Assembly: GCA_963790065.1 (NCBI GenBank)
Contig: CAWBNK010000003.1
Span: 1-64,000, forward strand
Source of the DNA: Palsa-504 sp963790065
GTDB taxonomy: Bacteria > Actinomycetota > Actinomycetes > Streptosporangiales > Streptosporangiaceae
Length of the DNA stretch: 64,000 nucleotides
Direction of reading: 5' to 3'
The position numbers were made by a program, and so were the translations under genes. Positions 46,456 to 55,082 of the stretch are shown piece by piece (the stretch's first letter is position 1; each line of letters begins with the position of its first letter). A model generated the notes under the pieces. It did no database searches. It saw only the letters and a list, made by a program, of their open reading frames with translations, and was not told the origin of the DNA.

Positions 46456-46941
46456 GTGGCAGGACGCGGGACCACGGCGACGATCGCGCTCGAGCGGGCC
46501 GGGATCCCGTTCATGGTGCACGAGTACGCCCACGACCCCCGGCACGAGTCCTACGGCCGGGAGGCGAGCGAGGCCCTGGGCGTGTCGCCGGACCGCGTGT
46601 TCAAGACGCTGATCGCCGAGGTGGACGGAACCCTGGTGGCCGGGGTGGTCCCGGTGGACGGCCAGCTCGACCTCAAGGCGCTCGCCGCCGCCGCGGGTGG
46701 CAAGAAGGCCGCGATGGCCCAGGTGACGGCGGCCGAACGGGCCACCGGGTACGTGGCAGGCGGCATCTCTCCGGTCGGCCAGCGCAAGCGGCTCCCGGTG
46801 GTGCTTGACGCGTCCGCGATGAGCTTCGCCACCGTGTTCTGCAGTGGCGGGCGGCGCGGACTCGAGATCGAGCTCGCCCCCGCCGACCTGGTCCGGGCCG
46901 CGGACGCGAAGGTCGCCAGCATCGGCCGGCCGGGATCTTAA
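46456..46941 (+). CDS. ybaK: Cys-tRNA(Pro)/Cys-tRNA(Cys) deacylase YbaK
   Basis: A 161-residue YbaK/EbsC-domain protein. Seen are ALERAGIPFMVHEYAHDP, EALGVSPDRVFKTLIAEVDG, the catalytic Lys region GKKAAMAQVTAAERATGYV, and GGISPVGQRKRLPVVLD. The family hydrolyses Cys mischarged on tRNA(Pro), a trans-editing quality step in translation. Length is typical. The gene starts with GTG and ends 3 bp before the convergent ABC permease gene. Confidence 0.92.
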   Translation: MAGRGTTATIALERAGIPFMVHEYAHDPRHESYGREASEALGVSPDRVFKTLIAEVDGTLVAGVVPVDGQLDLKALAAAAGGKKAAMAQVTAAERATGYVAGGISPVGQRKRLPVVLDASAMSFATVFCSGGRRGLEIELAPADLVRAADAKVASIGRPGS

Positions 46942-46944
46942 GTC

Positions 46945-47688
46945 TCAGGCCGTGCGGCGGCGGAACAGCCAGGCCGAGACCGCTACCGAGACGGCCAGGA
47001 TGCCGCCGCACCAGGCCAGCGCCGTGCCTAGCGGCAGCCCGCCGGGCTGGCGGAGCAGCAGGCCGCGGATGGTCTCGGTGACGGACGTGGCCGGCTGGTG
47101 CAGCGCGAAACCGCGCAGCCACCATGGCATCGTCCTGACCGGCACGAACGCGCTGCTGGCGTAGCAGAAGAACATCAGGAAGAACATCGCCGAGTTGGCC
47201 GCCTCCGGCGCGGACACCAGCAGCCCGAACGCGGCGGCCAGCCAGGAGACCGCGGCGACGAACAGCAGCAGGACGCCGAGCGCGGCGGCGAAGCGGGCCA
47301 CCGAGGAATGCGGCCGGAACCCGATGCCGAACGCGACCGCGGTGACGAGCACGGTCGAGGCGAGGTTCCGCAGCAGGCTCGCGGTCACGTGCCCGGCCAG
47401 CACCGTCGTCCCGGGCACGTCCAGAGACCGGAACCGGTCGATGATCCCGCCGGCCATGTCCTGGCAGACGGTCACCGCCGTGGTGGACGCCCCGGTCACC
47501 GCGCACAGCAGCAAGACGCCGGGCACCACGTAGTCGACGTAGCTGGTGCCGATGTCCACCGCCCCGCCAAAGAGGTAGACGAACACCACCATCAGCATGA
47601 CGGGCAGCAGCAGCGCGGTCAGCAGTGCCTCGGGGCTGCGGGCGGAGAGCCGCAGGCTCCGCCCGGCCATGGTCAGCGCGTTAGACAT
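46945..47688 (-). CDS. ABC-2 type permease (DrrB-like)
   Basis: A 247-residue membrane protein with six predicted helices: LLTALLLPVMLMVVFVYLFG, YVVPGVLLLCAVTGASTTA, VTAVAFGIGFRPHSSVARFA and further ones towards LAWCGGILAVSVAVSAWLF. The order and the FVPVRTMPWWLRGFALHQP loop match daunorubicin-type exporter permeases. It overlaps the ATPase gene by 8 nt. Together they would export a hydrophobic drug or antibiotic. The divergent TetR gene probably represses both. Confidence 0.87.
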   Translation of the reverse strand: MSNALTMAGRSLRLSARSPEALLTALLLPVMLMVVFVYLFGGAVDIGTSYVDYVVPGVLLLCAVTGASTTAVTVCQDMAGGIIDRFRSLDVPGTTVLAGHVTASLLRNLASTVLVTAVAFGIGFRPHSSVARFAAALGVLLLFVAAVSWLAAAFGLLVSAPEAANSAMFFLMFFCYASSAFVPVRTMPWWLRGFALHQPATSVTETIRGLLLRQPGGLPLGTALAWCGGILAVSVAVSAWLFRRRTA

Positions 47689-48631
47689 GAATGGTCTCCT
47701 TCGGGTGTCCGGTCAGGGTGAGGAAAACGTCGTCCAGGGTGGCGTCGCGCACGGCGAAGCTCGCGATCAGGACCCGGGCCGGGTCGGCGTCGTCGAGCAG
47801 CGCGCGCACCTGGGCGGCATCGCCGTCGGTCGGCACGCCCACCGTCAGGCTGGCCGGGTCCAGGTGCACCGCATGGTCACCGAAATACCGCCTGACCTGC
47901 TCGAAGGCCGCCAGGTCCGGGCAGGTCACGTCGAGCCGCCGGGCGGCGACCCGCCGCTTCAGCTGCTCGCCCGTGCCCTCCGCGATCAGGCGCCCCGCGT
48001 CCATGACCGCGATCCGGCCGGCCAGCCGGTCGGCCTCCTCCAGGTACTGCGTGGTCAGGAAGACGGTCACCCCCGAGGCGGCCAGGCCCGCGATGACCTG
48101 CCACATGGTCAGCCGGCTCTGCGGGTCAAGGCCGGTCGACGGCTCGTCGAGGAAGATCACCGAGGGACGGCCGACCAGGCTGGCGGCGAGGTCAAGCCGG
48201 CGGCGCATCCCGCCCGAGTAGGTGCCCACCCGCCGCCGGCCGGCCGCGGTGAGCTCGAACTGCTCGATCAGCTCGGCCGCGCGCCGCCGGGCTGCCGTCC
48301 GGGACAGCCGCGACAACCGGCCCATCATCCGCAGGTTCTCCTCGCCGGTCTGCGCCTCGTCCAGCGCGGCGAACTGGCCGGTCAGGCTGATCCGGCGGCG
48401 GACCGCAGACCGGTCGCGGAGCACGTCGAAACCGGCCACCCGGGCCTGCCCGGCGTCCGCGCGGGTCAGCGTGGCCAGGATGCGCACGGTGGTGGTCTTG
48501 CCCGCCCCGTTCGGGCCGAGCAACGCGAACACGCTGCCCCGCGGGACCCGCAGGTCGACCCCGGAAAGCACGCGCACGTCGCGGTAGGACTTGACCAGTC
48601 CGCTCGCCTCGATCGCCAGCTCATCGCCCAT
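47681..48631 (-). CDS. ABC transporter ATP-binding protein (DrrA-like)
   Basis: About 316 residues from ATG 48631, which has AAGGGG at a 7-nt spacing; an upstream ATG at 48652 has none. Walker A is GPNGAGKTTTVRIL, the signature is TYSGGMRRRLDLAASL, Walker B is SVIFLDEPSTGLDP, and the H-loop is in VFLTTQYLEEADRL. The C-terminal domain of about 90 residues is typical of the daunorubicin-resistance subfamily. It powers the permease encoded downstream. Confidence 0.93.
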   Translation of the reverse strand: MGDELAIEASGLVKSYRDVRVLSGVDLRVPRGSVFALLGPNGAGKTTTVRILATLTRADAGQARVAGFDVLRDRSAVRRRISLTGQFAALDEAQTGEENLRMMGRLSRLSRTAARRRAAELIEQFELTAAGRRRVGTYSGGMRRRLDLAASLVGRPSVIFLDEPSTGLDPQSRLTMWQVIAGLAASGVTVFLTTQYLEEADRLAGRIAVMDAGRLIAEGTGEQLKRRVAARRLDVTCPDLAAFEQVRRYFGDHAVHLDPASLTVGVPTDGDAAQVRALLDDADPARVLIASFAVRDATLDDVFLTLTGHPKETIHV

Positions 48632-48675
48632 CTGTTGACCCCTTACGTTCATGACACTTCTCGCGTTAGTTCTTC

Positions 48676-48713
48676 TGCGTATGTCATACGCATATTTGCG
48701 TAAGTTATACGCA
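48676..48713. promoter_or_regulatory. Two TetR-type operators
   Basis: Two inverted repeats, TGCGTA-TGTCA-TACGCA (48676-48692) and TGCGTA-AGTTA-TACGCA (48697-48713), share the pattern TGCGTA-N5-TACGCA. Their centres are 21 bp apart, two DNA turns. They lie between the divergent ABC exporter and TetR genes, the expected place for repression of both. Confidence 0.8.
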
Positions 48714-48754
48714 GTACTAGGATGTTGTCAACTACGCCGTGGGGAGGGAAGGAA

Positions 48755-49534
48755 ATGGCAGGCTCCGGCGCAGCAGACGCCAACGGAGCGATGGCCAGCG
48801 CGGGGATTCCGGACAGCATCGCGGCGGCCTGGGGGGTGCGCGAGCGACCGCACAAAGGACCCAAACCCGCCCTCAGCCTGCCGCGGATCGTGGACGCCGC
48901 GGTCCGGATCGCCGATGCCGAAGGCTTGGACGCGGTGTCGATGGGGCGAGTGGCCGCCAAGCTCGGCACCGCCCCCATGTCCCTCTACCGTCACGTTTCG
49001 GCCAAAGAGGAACTGCTCAGGCTGATGGTCGACGCCGCCTGGGGCGACTCCCCCGGCCCGCCGACGCCCGGCGAAGGATGGCGGGCCGGGCTGTCCCGAT
49101 GGGCCTGGGCGTTGCGGGACGGCGCCAAGCGCCACCCGTGGGTGGTGCGCATCCCGCTCAACAGCCTGCCGATCATGCCCCGCGAGGTCGACTGGTTCGA
49201 GCACGCGCTGGCCTGCATGGGGGACACCGGGCTGACCGAGGCGCGTAAGGCGTCAGTGATCATGCTGCTGGCCGGCTACGTCAGGAACCTGGCCACGACC
49301 GAGGCCGACATCATGGCCGCGATCCAGGCCTCGGGCCTGAGCCCGGCCGAGTGGATGTCCTCCTACCCGCGCCTGCTCAGGCAGCTGACCGATCCGCAGC
49401 GGTTCCCCGCGCTCACCGCGTTCATCGCGGCCGGGGTCTTCGACGCCGAGGACGGACCGGACGACGAGTTCATCTTCGGCCTGGACCGCATCCTGGACGG
49501 CATCGAGGATCTCATCGACGGACGGACGGGGTAG
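48755..49534 (+). CDS. TetR-family repressor of the ABC exporter
   Basis: About 259 residues from ATG 48755 (AGGGAAGGAA upstream); ATG 48722 is less likely. An unusual 45-residue N-terminal extension precedes the DNA-binding domain SLPRIVDAAVRIADAEGLDA, then VSMGRVAAKLGTAPMSLYRH. The C-terminal domain (VDWFEHALACMGDTGLTEA and others) resembles the TetR_C regulators of drug pumps. The adjacent twin operators and divergent ABC genes indicate autoregulation and control of export by a ligand. Confidence 0.9.
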   Translation: MAGSGAADANGAMASAGIPDSIAAAWGVRERPHKGPKPALSLPRIVDAAVRIADAEGLDAVSMGRVAAKLGTAPMSLYRHVSAKEELLRLMVDAAWGDSPGPPTPGEGWRAGLSRWAWALRDGAKRHPWVVRIPLNSLPIMPREVDWFEHALACMGDTGLTEARKASVIMLLAGYVRNLATTEADIMAAIQASGLSPAEWMSSYPRLLRQLTDPQRFPALTAFIAAGVFDAEDGPDDEFIFGLDRILDGIEDLIDGRTG

Positions 49535-49676
49535 TCATCCGCCTGACGGTCTGTCTGCCCGGCTGGCCGGCTGGCCGGGCTCCCGGCGTCACGGTCCCGA
49601 TGGCGACCGTCTCATAGCAGGCTGATTTGCCGGCGAGTCGGCCGCTGGCGCGGGTCCGATCCGATAGGTTCGTGCC

Positions 49677-50408
49677 GTGGCGAGGGGACGTTATCGGCTG
49701 ACCATTGACGTCCCGGCTGGCGGGGCGCGCGGCGGCGGGGCTGAGAGCATGCTGTCGGTGTGGCTGCGACGCTGCCGGAGGTACGCACGCGGCCGTCAGC
49801 GCACTGATTGGCTCGCCGTCCTGGCTGTCCTGGTCGTCGCGGTCACCACGGCCGTCGGCTGGCGGGGTGTCCGCCGACCGGATACTGCGGTGTCCGGGGT
49901 CGTGTCGGAGCCGCTCGCTATGTCGGCCACCAGGATGTCAGCCACCGGCGGGCCGCCACGGGCGGGTAGCGATCGATCCGCCGCCGCCGAGCCCGCTTGC
50001 GGCATCGCCGTCCGCCGCGATAGCAGCAGCCAGCAGCCGGTCCCGGTGCTCAGTCCCAGCGCCCGTCGGTCCTGCCCGCCTGCGGCAACCGCATGCGCAG
50101 ACCTGAGCGCCCGTCTCACCTGGCTGCAGTCGGACGGCACCATCACTTACGGTCCGGTGCGCATGGAGCCGGGGCTGCCCAGGACGCCGCGCGGGACCTT
50201 CCACGTCCAGTGGAAGGCAGGCGCGGACTTCATGAGCAACGAATTCCACGAGCCGATGCCATACGCCGTATTCTTCGCGCCGGGCGGGATCGCCTTCCAC
50301 GGCGGCAGCCTCACCGTGCCATCGCATGGCTGCATCCACCTGGACATCGGCAGCGCCCGCTACTACAACGACCACCTGCCGGTCGGGGCCGAGGTCGTGG
50401 TTTTCTGA
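49677..50408 (+). CDS. L,D-transpeptidase (YkuD), short form
   Basis: A 243-residue protein with one membrane anchor (WLAVLAVLVVAVTTAVGW) at about residue 45-63, then a Ser/Pro/Arg linker. The YkuD domain occupies about 140-243: RLTWLQSDGTITYGPVRM, TPRGTFHVQWK, and the active site IAFHGGSLTVPSHGCIHLD with catalytic Cys. This is the third L,D-transpeptidase in the window and the shortest. It is anchored outside the membrane. The gene is convergent with modBC, 10 bp away, and a small hairpin (CTGAGC/GCTCAG, 50405-50422) spans both ends. Confidence 0.85.
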   Translation: MARGRYRLTIDVPAGGARGGGAESMLSVWLRRCRRYARGRQRTDWLAVLAVLVVAVTTAVGWRGVRRPDTAVSGVVSEPLAMSATRMSATGGPPRAGSDRSAAAEPACGIAVRRDSSSQQPVPVLSPSARRSCPPAATACADLSARLTWLQSDGTITYGPVRMEPGLPRTPRGTFHVQWKAGADFMSNEFHEPMPYAVFFAPGGIAFHGGSLTVPSHGCIHLDIGSARYYNDHLPVGAEVVVF

Positions 50409-50418
50409 GCTGGCCGGC

Positions 50419-52371
50419 TCAGACTGGCTGGCTGCCGTCGCGGGCGTAAACCTCAAGGTCGGTGGCTTTGACCGTGAGCCACACCTGGCTGCCAGGGCCC
50501 AGCGACAGTTCTGCGACGGCTGCGGGAGTGACGTCCACTAGGGCGGACGGCTGCCCTGCGAGGTCGAGCCGGACGCGGTCGGCCAGCAGCGTAAGGCCGG
50601 CGACCCGCGCGGGCCACGCGTTGCGGGCACTGCTGGCCTGGGGCCGCTGACTGCTGACGACCACCGCAGACGGGCGGAGGGCGACGAACACGTCACCGTG
50701 CTGGCCCCGGTCGGGGATAACGAGAGACCCGCCGCCGGTGAGCGTCACCTCAGGGCCGTCGGCGCGGCCGTCGTACAGGTTCAAGCCGACGAGCTTGGCG
50801 ACATACTCCGTACCAGGCCGGCGGGCCACGTGCGCGGGTGTGCCTTCCTGGACGATGCGTCCGTTTTCGAGGACCAGGAGCCGGTCAGCCAGCACGAGCG
50901 CCTCGAGCGGGTCATGGGTGACGAGCAGGCACGGTCCGGCGAACTCGGCTAGATGGCGCTTGAGTTCGGCCTGCACGTCCAGACGGGTGCCGGCGTCCAG
51001 AGCTGACAGGGGTTCGTCCAGCAGCAGCAGCGCGGGCTGCCCGGCGAGGGCCCGGGCCAGTGCCACCCGTTGCGCCTGCCCGCCTGACAGTTGCCCGGGC
51101 TTGCGGTCGGCCAGATCAGTCAGTCCGAGCCGGTCGAGCCAGTGACCGGCGACTGACTTAGCGGCCTGCTTTCCCATGCCCCGGGCCCGTGGGGAGAACG
51201 CCACATTGTCGGCCACGGTCAAGTGCGGGAAGAGCCGGTAGTTCTGGAACACGAAACCGACCGGCCGTCCCGCGGACTCGACAAAGGCTCCGGTGCTGGC
51301 GTCATCCATGACCTGCCCGGCGAGCGTGATGCGCCCGGCGGAGACCGGGGTCAGGCCGGCCACTGCGCTGAGCAGGGTGGACTTCCCGGCCCCGTTCGGC
51401 CCGAGCAGGCCGAGGACCTGACCGGATGCCGCGGCGAGGCTGACCGCGAGCATGAAATCACCGCGCCTGACCTCAGCATCGACGATAAGGCCGTCGCTGC
51501 CCCCGTGTGTCACGAGGCGACGCCGCCCCGCAGCCAGTCGGTCGCGCAGGGAGACCAGCACCGCGATCGAGACCACCAGCAGCACCAGGCTGAGCGCGAT
51601 CGCCGCATCGGGGTCATTCTCCAGCGCGTAGTACACGGCGATGGGCATCGTCTCGGTCTGGCCGGGGAAGCTGCCGGCAAAGGTAATCGTCGCCCCGAAT
51701 TCGCCCAGAGCCCGCGCCCAGCACAACACGGCGCCCGCCCCCAGGGAGGGGGCGACCATGGGCACTGTGACTCGCCGGAACACAGTCATCCGTTTCGCGC
51801 CCAGCGTGGCCGCCGCCTCCTCGAAGCCCTGATCCGCGGATCGCAGCGCCCCCTCGACGGTGATGATCAGGAAAGGCATGGCCACGAAGGTCTCGGCCAT
51901 GACGACAGCGAGCGGGGTAAACGGGATCGTCAGCCCGAACCAGGAATCCAGGTAGTGGCCGATGAACCCGGTTCGCCCGAACGCCAGCAGCAGCGCGACC
52001 CCACCGACCACCGGCGGGAGCACCAGCGGCAGGGTCACCAGCGCACGCAGGAGCCGCTGTCCCGGGAAGCTGCTCCGGGCCAGCACCCACGCCAGCGGCA
52101 CCCCGATGACCAGGGAGATCGCCGTGGTCACGGACGCGGTCCACAGGGAAAGAACCAGCGCCTGGGTCGCATCGGACCCGCTGAGGGCCGCTCCGAGATG
52201 GCGCCAGGGGGCGCGGATCAACAGCCCGACCAGCGGCAGCACCAGGAAACCGACCGCGATCAGGGCCGGCACCAGCAAGGGCGCCGGCACTGATCGCGAA
52301 GCACCACCCCGCGCGGCCCGCCTGGCTCGTTCACGGGTGGTCAGGCGCGACGGCGCGGTGCGGGTCACCAT
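50419..52371 (-). CDS. modBC: Fused molybdate ABC transporter permease-ATPase (ModB-ModC)
   Basis: A 650-residue fusion. Residues about 25-275 are the ModB permease, with TLPLVLPPVVGGVALLLAFG and the EAA loop FEEAAATLGAKRMTVFRRVT. Residues about 295-510 are the ModC ATPase: Walker A GPNGAGKSTLLSAV, signature QLSGGQAQRVALARAL, Walker B LLLLDEPLSALDAGT. A TOBE domain with molybdate-sensing potential ends the protein. It lies 17 bp downstream of modA. It imports molybdate for CO dehydrogenase and the sulfite-oxidase-like enzyme. Confidence 0.93.
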   Translation of the reverse strand: MVTRTAPSRLTTRERARRAARGGASRSVPAPLLVPALIAVGFLVLPLVGLLIRAPWRHLGAALSGSDATQALVLSLWTASVTTAISLVIGVPLAWVLARSSFPGQRLLRALVTLPLVLPPVVGGVALLLAFGRTGFIGHYLDSWFGLTIPFTPLAVVMAETFVAMPFLIITVEGALRSADQGFEEAAATLGAKRMTVFRRVTVPMVAPSLGAGAVLCWARALGEFGATITFAGSFPGQTETMPIAVYYALENDPDAAIALSLVLLVVSIAVLVSLRDRLAAGRRRLVTHGGSDGLIVDAEVRRGDFMLAVSLAAASGQVLGLLGPNGAGKSTLLSAVAGLTPVSAGRITLAGQVMDDASTGAFVESAGRPVGFVFQNYRLFPHLTVADNVAFSPRARGMGKQAAKSVAGHWLDRLGLTDLADRKPGQLSGGQAQRVALARALAGQPALLLLDEPLSALDAGTRLDVQAELKRHLAEFAGPCLLVTHDPLEALVLADRLLVLENGRIVQEGTPAHVARRPGTEYVAKLVGLNLYDGRADGPEVTLTGGGSLVIPDRGQHGDVFVALRPSAVVVSSQRPQASSARNAWPARVAGLTLLADRVRLDLAGQPSALVDVTPAAVAELSLGPGSQVWLTVKATDLEVYARDGSQPV

Positions 52372-52388
52372 GGCACTCCGGAACTAGG

Positions 52389-53207
52389 TCAGGGCATCTG
52401 GAAACCCGCGGCCGCGAGCACCTGCTGGCCCGCGGGTGACAGCACGTAGTCGACAAAAGCCGCCGCTTCGGCCTGGTGCGTGCTGCTGCTGACGGTAGCG
52501 ATCGGGTACAGCGTCGAGGCGTTATCGCTGGCCGAGATCGGCACGCCCTTGACCTTGGTCCCTGCCGCCTTCACGTCGGTCACGTACACCATACCGGCGT
52601 CGACGTTGCCGAGCTCGACCTGGGTCAGCACCGACTTCACGTCCGGCTGGAGCGTCACCGGCTTGACGGTGACCCCGGCGTTCTTGAATACCTCGGCCGC
52701 CACGACCCCGCACGGCACCTTCGGCTGGCACAACGCCACCTTGACCGACGATTTCGCCAGGTCGCTAACGGATGTCACCTTCGCAGGGTTGCTCGGGGGC
52801 ACGGCGACTTCGGCGGTGTTCTTGGCGAAATCCTTCGGATTGGACGCATCACCCGCACTCACCACCGTGTCCATGTTCGCGGGCGCGGCCGAGGCGAACA
52901 CGTCAGCCGGCGCGCCGCCGGTGATCTGGGTCGCCAAGGTGGAACTTCCCCCGAAGCTGAACTTCACCGTATCGCCTGGGTGAGCGGCCTCGAATTGCTT
53001 TCCGATCTGGGTAAAGGTCCCCATCAGCGAGGCCGCGGCGAATACGGTTATCGTCCCGGTGGCCACGGCCGAAGCGCTCGCGGCTGGCGCGGACGAACTG
53101 CTCGCGCTGGAAGCGGGGCTTGAAGGCGTGCTTGAAGAACTGCTGCTCGAGCAGCCCGCAACGGCGACGGCCGACAGCGCGACTGCGGTAAGAGCGAAAC
53201 GGCGCAT
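52389..53207 (-). CDS. modA: Molybdate-binding lipoprotein ModA
   Basis: A 272-residue lipoprotein with signal ALSAVAVAGCSSS (lipobox VAGC) and a long Ser/Ala/Pro linker to about residue 50. The binding protein follows: ITVFAAASLMGTFTQIGKQF, FSFGGSSTLATQI, GAPADVFASAAPANMD, then VELGNVDAGMVYVTDV and YPIATVSSS. It captures molybdate or tungstate outside the membrane for ModBC. The gene follows the mop gene by 35 bp and shares its promoter. Lgt and Lnt in this window could modify it. Confidence 0.95.
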   Translation of the reverse strand: MRRFALTAVALSAVAVAGCSSSSSSSTPSSPASSASSSSAPAASASAVATGTITVFAAASLMGTFTQIGKQFEAAHPGDTVKFSFGGSSTLATQITGGAPADVFASAAPANMDTVVSAGDASNPKDFAKNTAEVAVPPSNPAKVTSVSDLAKSSVKVALCQPKVPCGVVAAEVFKNAGVTVKPVTLQPDVKSVLTQVELGNVDAGMVYVTDVKAAGTKVKGVPISASDNASTLYPIATVSSSTHQAEAAAFVDYVLSPAGQQVLAAAGFQMP

Positions 53208-53242
53208 AATAACTCCTTGGTTTGAATCTTCGCGGGCCGAGA

Positions 53243-53497
53243 TCAGCTCTGCTCTTCGGGGATCTCGACGGAGATGTTGGCTGGCCTTAACAGCGGCAAC
53301 CGCCGGCCTCCTGACTCCAAGCCCAACTCGTCCGCGGCCTCGCGACTAAGCAATGACACCGACCTGTGCGGCCCCCCCTGGATCGCTTCCTGAGCCATCA
53401 TGGTGTGGCGGACAATCCGGCCGATCAGGCCGCTGACCCTGATCCGCTCGGCGGCCGCATTACCTCCACCCGTCATCGGCTCGCCAGCTCGGGCCAC
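53243..53497 (-). CDS. Small TOBE/Mop-domain molybdate-binding protein
   Basis: An 84-residue protein from GTG 53497, or 77 from ATG 53476. The core ERIRVSGLIGRIVRHTMMAQ, HRSVSLLSREAADELGLESG and RPANISVEIPEE follows the Mop fold. Many actinobacterial homologues carry an N-terminal helix-turn-helix; none is encoded upstream here, where the frame soon meets a stop. So it is either a standalone molybdate store or the remnant of a regulator. It is the first gene of mop-modA-modBC. Confidence 0.65.
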   Translation of the reverse strand: MARAGEPMTGGGNAAAERIRVSGLIGRIVRHTMMAQEAIQGGPHRSVSLLSREAADELGLESGGRRLPLLRPANISVEIPEEQS

Positions 53498-53592
53498 ACC
53501 GGATTGCGGCGTCCACCCAGAACCAGCAGCGGCCCCCCAGCGGGACCGAAACGCGGCGGCGGCAGGGCTGTCATCCCGCTCTTTGCGTTGAG

Positions 53593-53636
53593 GACTATCA
53601 CTTGCTGAGAATAGTCATATTATTTGCGTAGGGCAA
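53593..53636 (-). promoter_or_regulatory. mod operon promoter and candidate operator
   Basis: On the minus strand, TTGCCC (53631-53636), a 17-nt spacer and TATTCT (53608-53613) form a good sigma-70-like promoter about 110 nt upstream of the mop gene. An inverted repeat GACTAT-N12-ATAGTC (53593-53616) overlaps the -10 box, well placed for repression by molybdate. Confidence 0.55.
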
Positions 53637-53690
53637 GAAGATGCGACATCGACGGCTGCTCAGTGCCTGCGGCCTCGGACGTCTGATGGG

Positions 53691-53724
53691 AGCCTGACCG
53701 GCCAGTCCCGCAGCCGGTCAGGCT
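53691..53724 (-). terminator. Terminator of the aldehyde dehydrogenase gene
   Basis: A perfect 12-bp stem, AGCCTGACCGGC paired with GCCGGTCAGGCT, with a 10-nt loop, starting 10 bp past the stop codon on the minus strand. Confidence 0.65.
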
Positions 53725-53734
53725 GACGCCTGGC

Positions 53735-54841
53735 TCAGGTGTAGATCGACTTGAGCTGCTGGTAGGCGCTGATCGCACCGGGTCCGAGCTCGCGGCCGAT
53801 GCCGCTGGCCTTGACCCCGCCGAACGGCGCTGCGGGATCGGGCAGGTACTTGTTGATCCCGATGGTGCCGGTCCTGACCCGCCGCGCGACGTCCTTGCCG
53901 CGCTCGGCGTCCGTGGTCCACACCGAGCCGCCGAGCCCGTAGTCGGAGTCGTTGGCGATCCGGATCGCGTCGTCCACGTCGCCGTAGGCGATGACGGAAA
54001 GCACCGGCCCGAAGATCTCTTCCTGCGCGATGGTGGAGGAGTTGTCGACGTCGGCGAACACGGTCGGCTCGACGAACCAGCCGCGGTCCATGTCCCGGGG
54101 CCGTCCGCCGCCGACCACCAGCCGCGCGCCGTCGCTGGCTCCCTTGGAGACGTAGCCTTCCACCCGGTCGCGGTGGGTCTGCGACGCCATCGGCCCGATC
54201 TGGGTGGCGGGGTCGAGCGCGTCGCCGACCGTCAGCGACGAGGCGAAGGCGGCGATGGTATCGACGACCTCGTCGTAGCGCGAGCGCGGGGCCAGCACCC
54301 GGGTGCCCAGGTAGCAGGTCTGACCGTTGTTCACCAGAGTGGCCGCGAACAGGTCGTTGCCGATCTTGGCGAGGTCGAGGTCGGCGTCCTCAAGCACGAT
54401 CGCGGCGGACTTTCCGCCGAGCTCGAGGGTCACCGGGCGCAGCAGCCGGCCGCAGGTTTCCGCCACGCGCCGCCCGGCCGCGGTCGATCCGGTGAAGGCC
54501 ACCTTGTCGACGTCCCGGTGCGCGACCAGGTACGCGCCGAGCTCGCGGCCGCCGGGGACGATGTTGATCACGCCGGCCGGGATCCCGGCCGCCACGATGG
54601 CCTCGGCGAGCAGGAAGGCGTCGAGTACCGTCTCCGGCGACGGCTTCATCACCACGGTGCACCCGGCGGCCAGCGCCGCTCCGTATTTGAACGCGGCCAG
54701 CGTCTGCGGGTAGTTCCACGGCACGATGGCTCCGACCACGCCGATCGGCTCGCGGCGCACGATGTTGGTGCCGCCGAGGAAGCCCGACTGCTCCTCCTCG
54801 AACGAGGCGCGGTTCAGCAGACTGGCCAGGTAGCGGAGCAC
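53735..54841 (-). pseudogene. Aldehyde dehydrogenase, N-terminally truncated
   Basis: About 368 residues match the ALDH superfamily from VLRYLASLLNRASFEEE onward: GVVGAIVPWNYPQTLAAFKY, KVAFTGSTAAGRRVAE, the general base in TLELGGKSAAIVLEDAD, the catalytic Cys in NNGQTCYLGTRV, and EEIFGPVLSVI. The first roughly 100 residues of a normal 480-residue enzyme are missing; the frame upstream of 54850 is unrelated. The join coincides with the 19-bp palindrome at 54865-54883. The catalytic residues remain, but the lost part is needed for NAD binding and oligomers, so it is probably inactive. It is listed as a pseudogene on that basis. Confidence 0.7.
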
Positions 54842-54864
54842 GATGACCGAGAACCCGCTGCCTG

Positions 54865-54883
54865 GTAGTCTCAATGAGACTAC
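54865..54883. promoter_or_regulatory. 19-bp perfect palindrome at the ALDH truncation point
   Basis: GTAGTCTCA-A-TGAGACTAC, nine-base arms around one base. It lies between the truncated ALDH and the divergent histidine kinase gene. It resembles a dimeric repressor operator. Confidence 0.6.
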
Positions 54884-55082
54884 TGAGCGCGGGCTGACGC
54901 AAGAGGCAGCGACACAATCACCTACGCGGTAATTCGCCCGAGCGGCACCGCACCATCCGCGCGGCCGGGTCCCTGGGCAGCGCGGATATAGTCTGGGCTG
55001 ATGTCTGCATTCGTCCCTCCAGCCTCTCCCGGGGTAGCCGGCCACCGGAGGCTGATCTCATGAGCAACCAGGCGATGATGTG

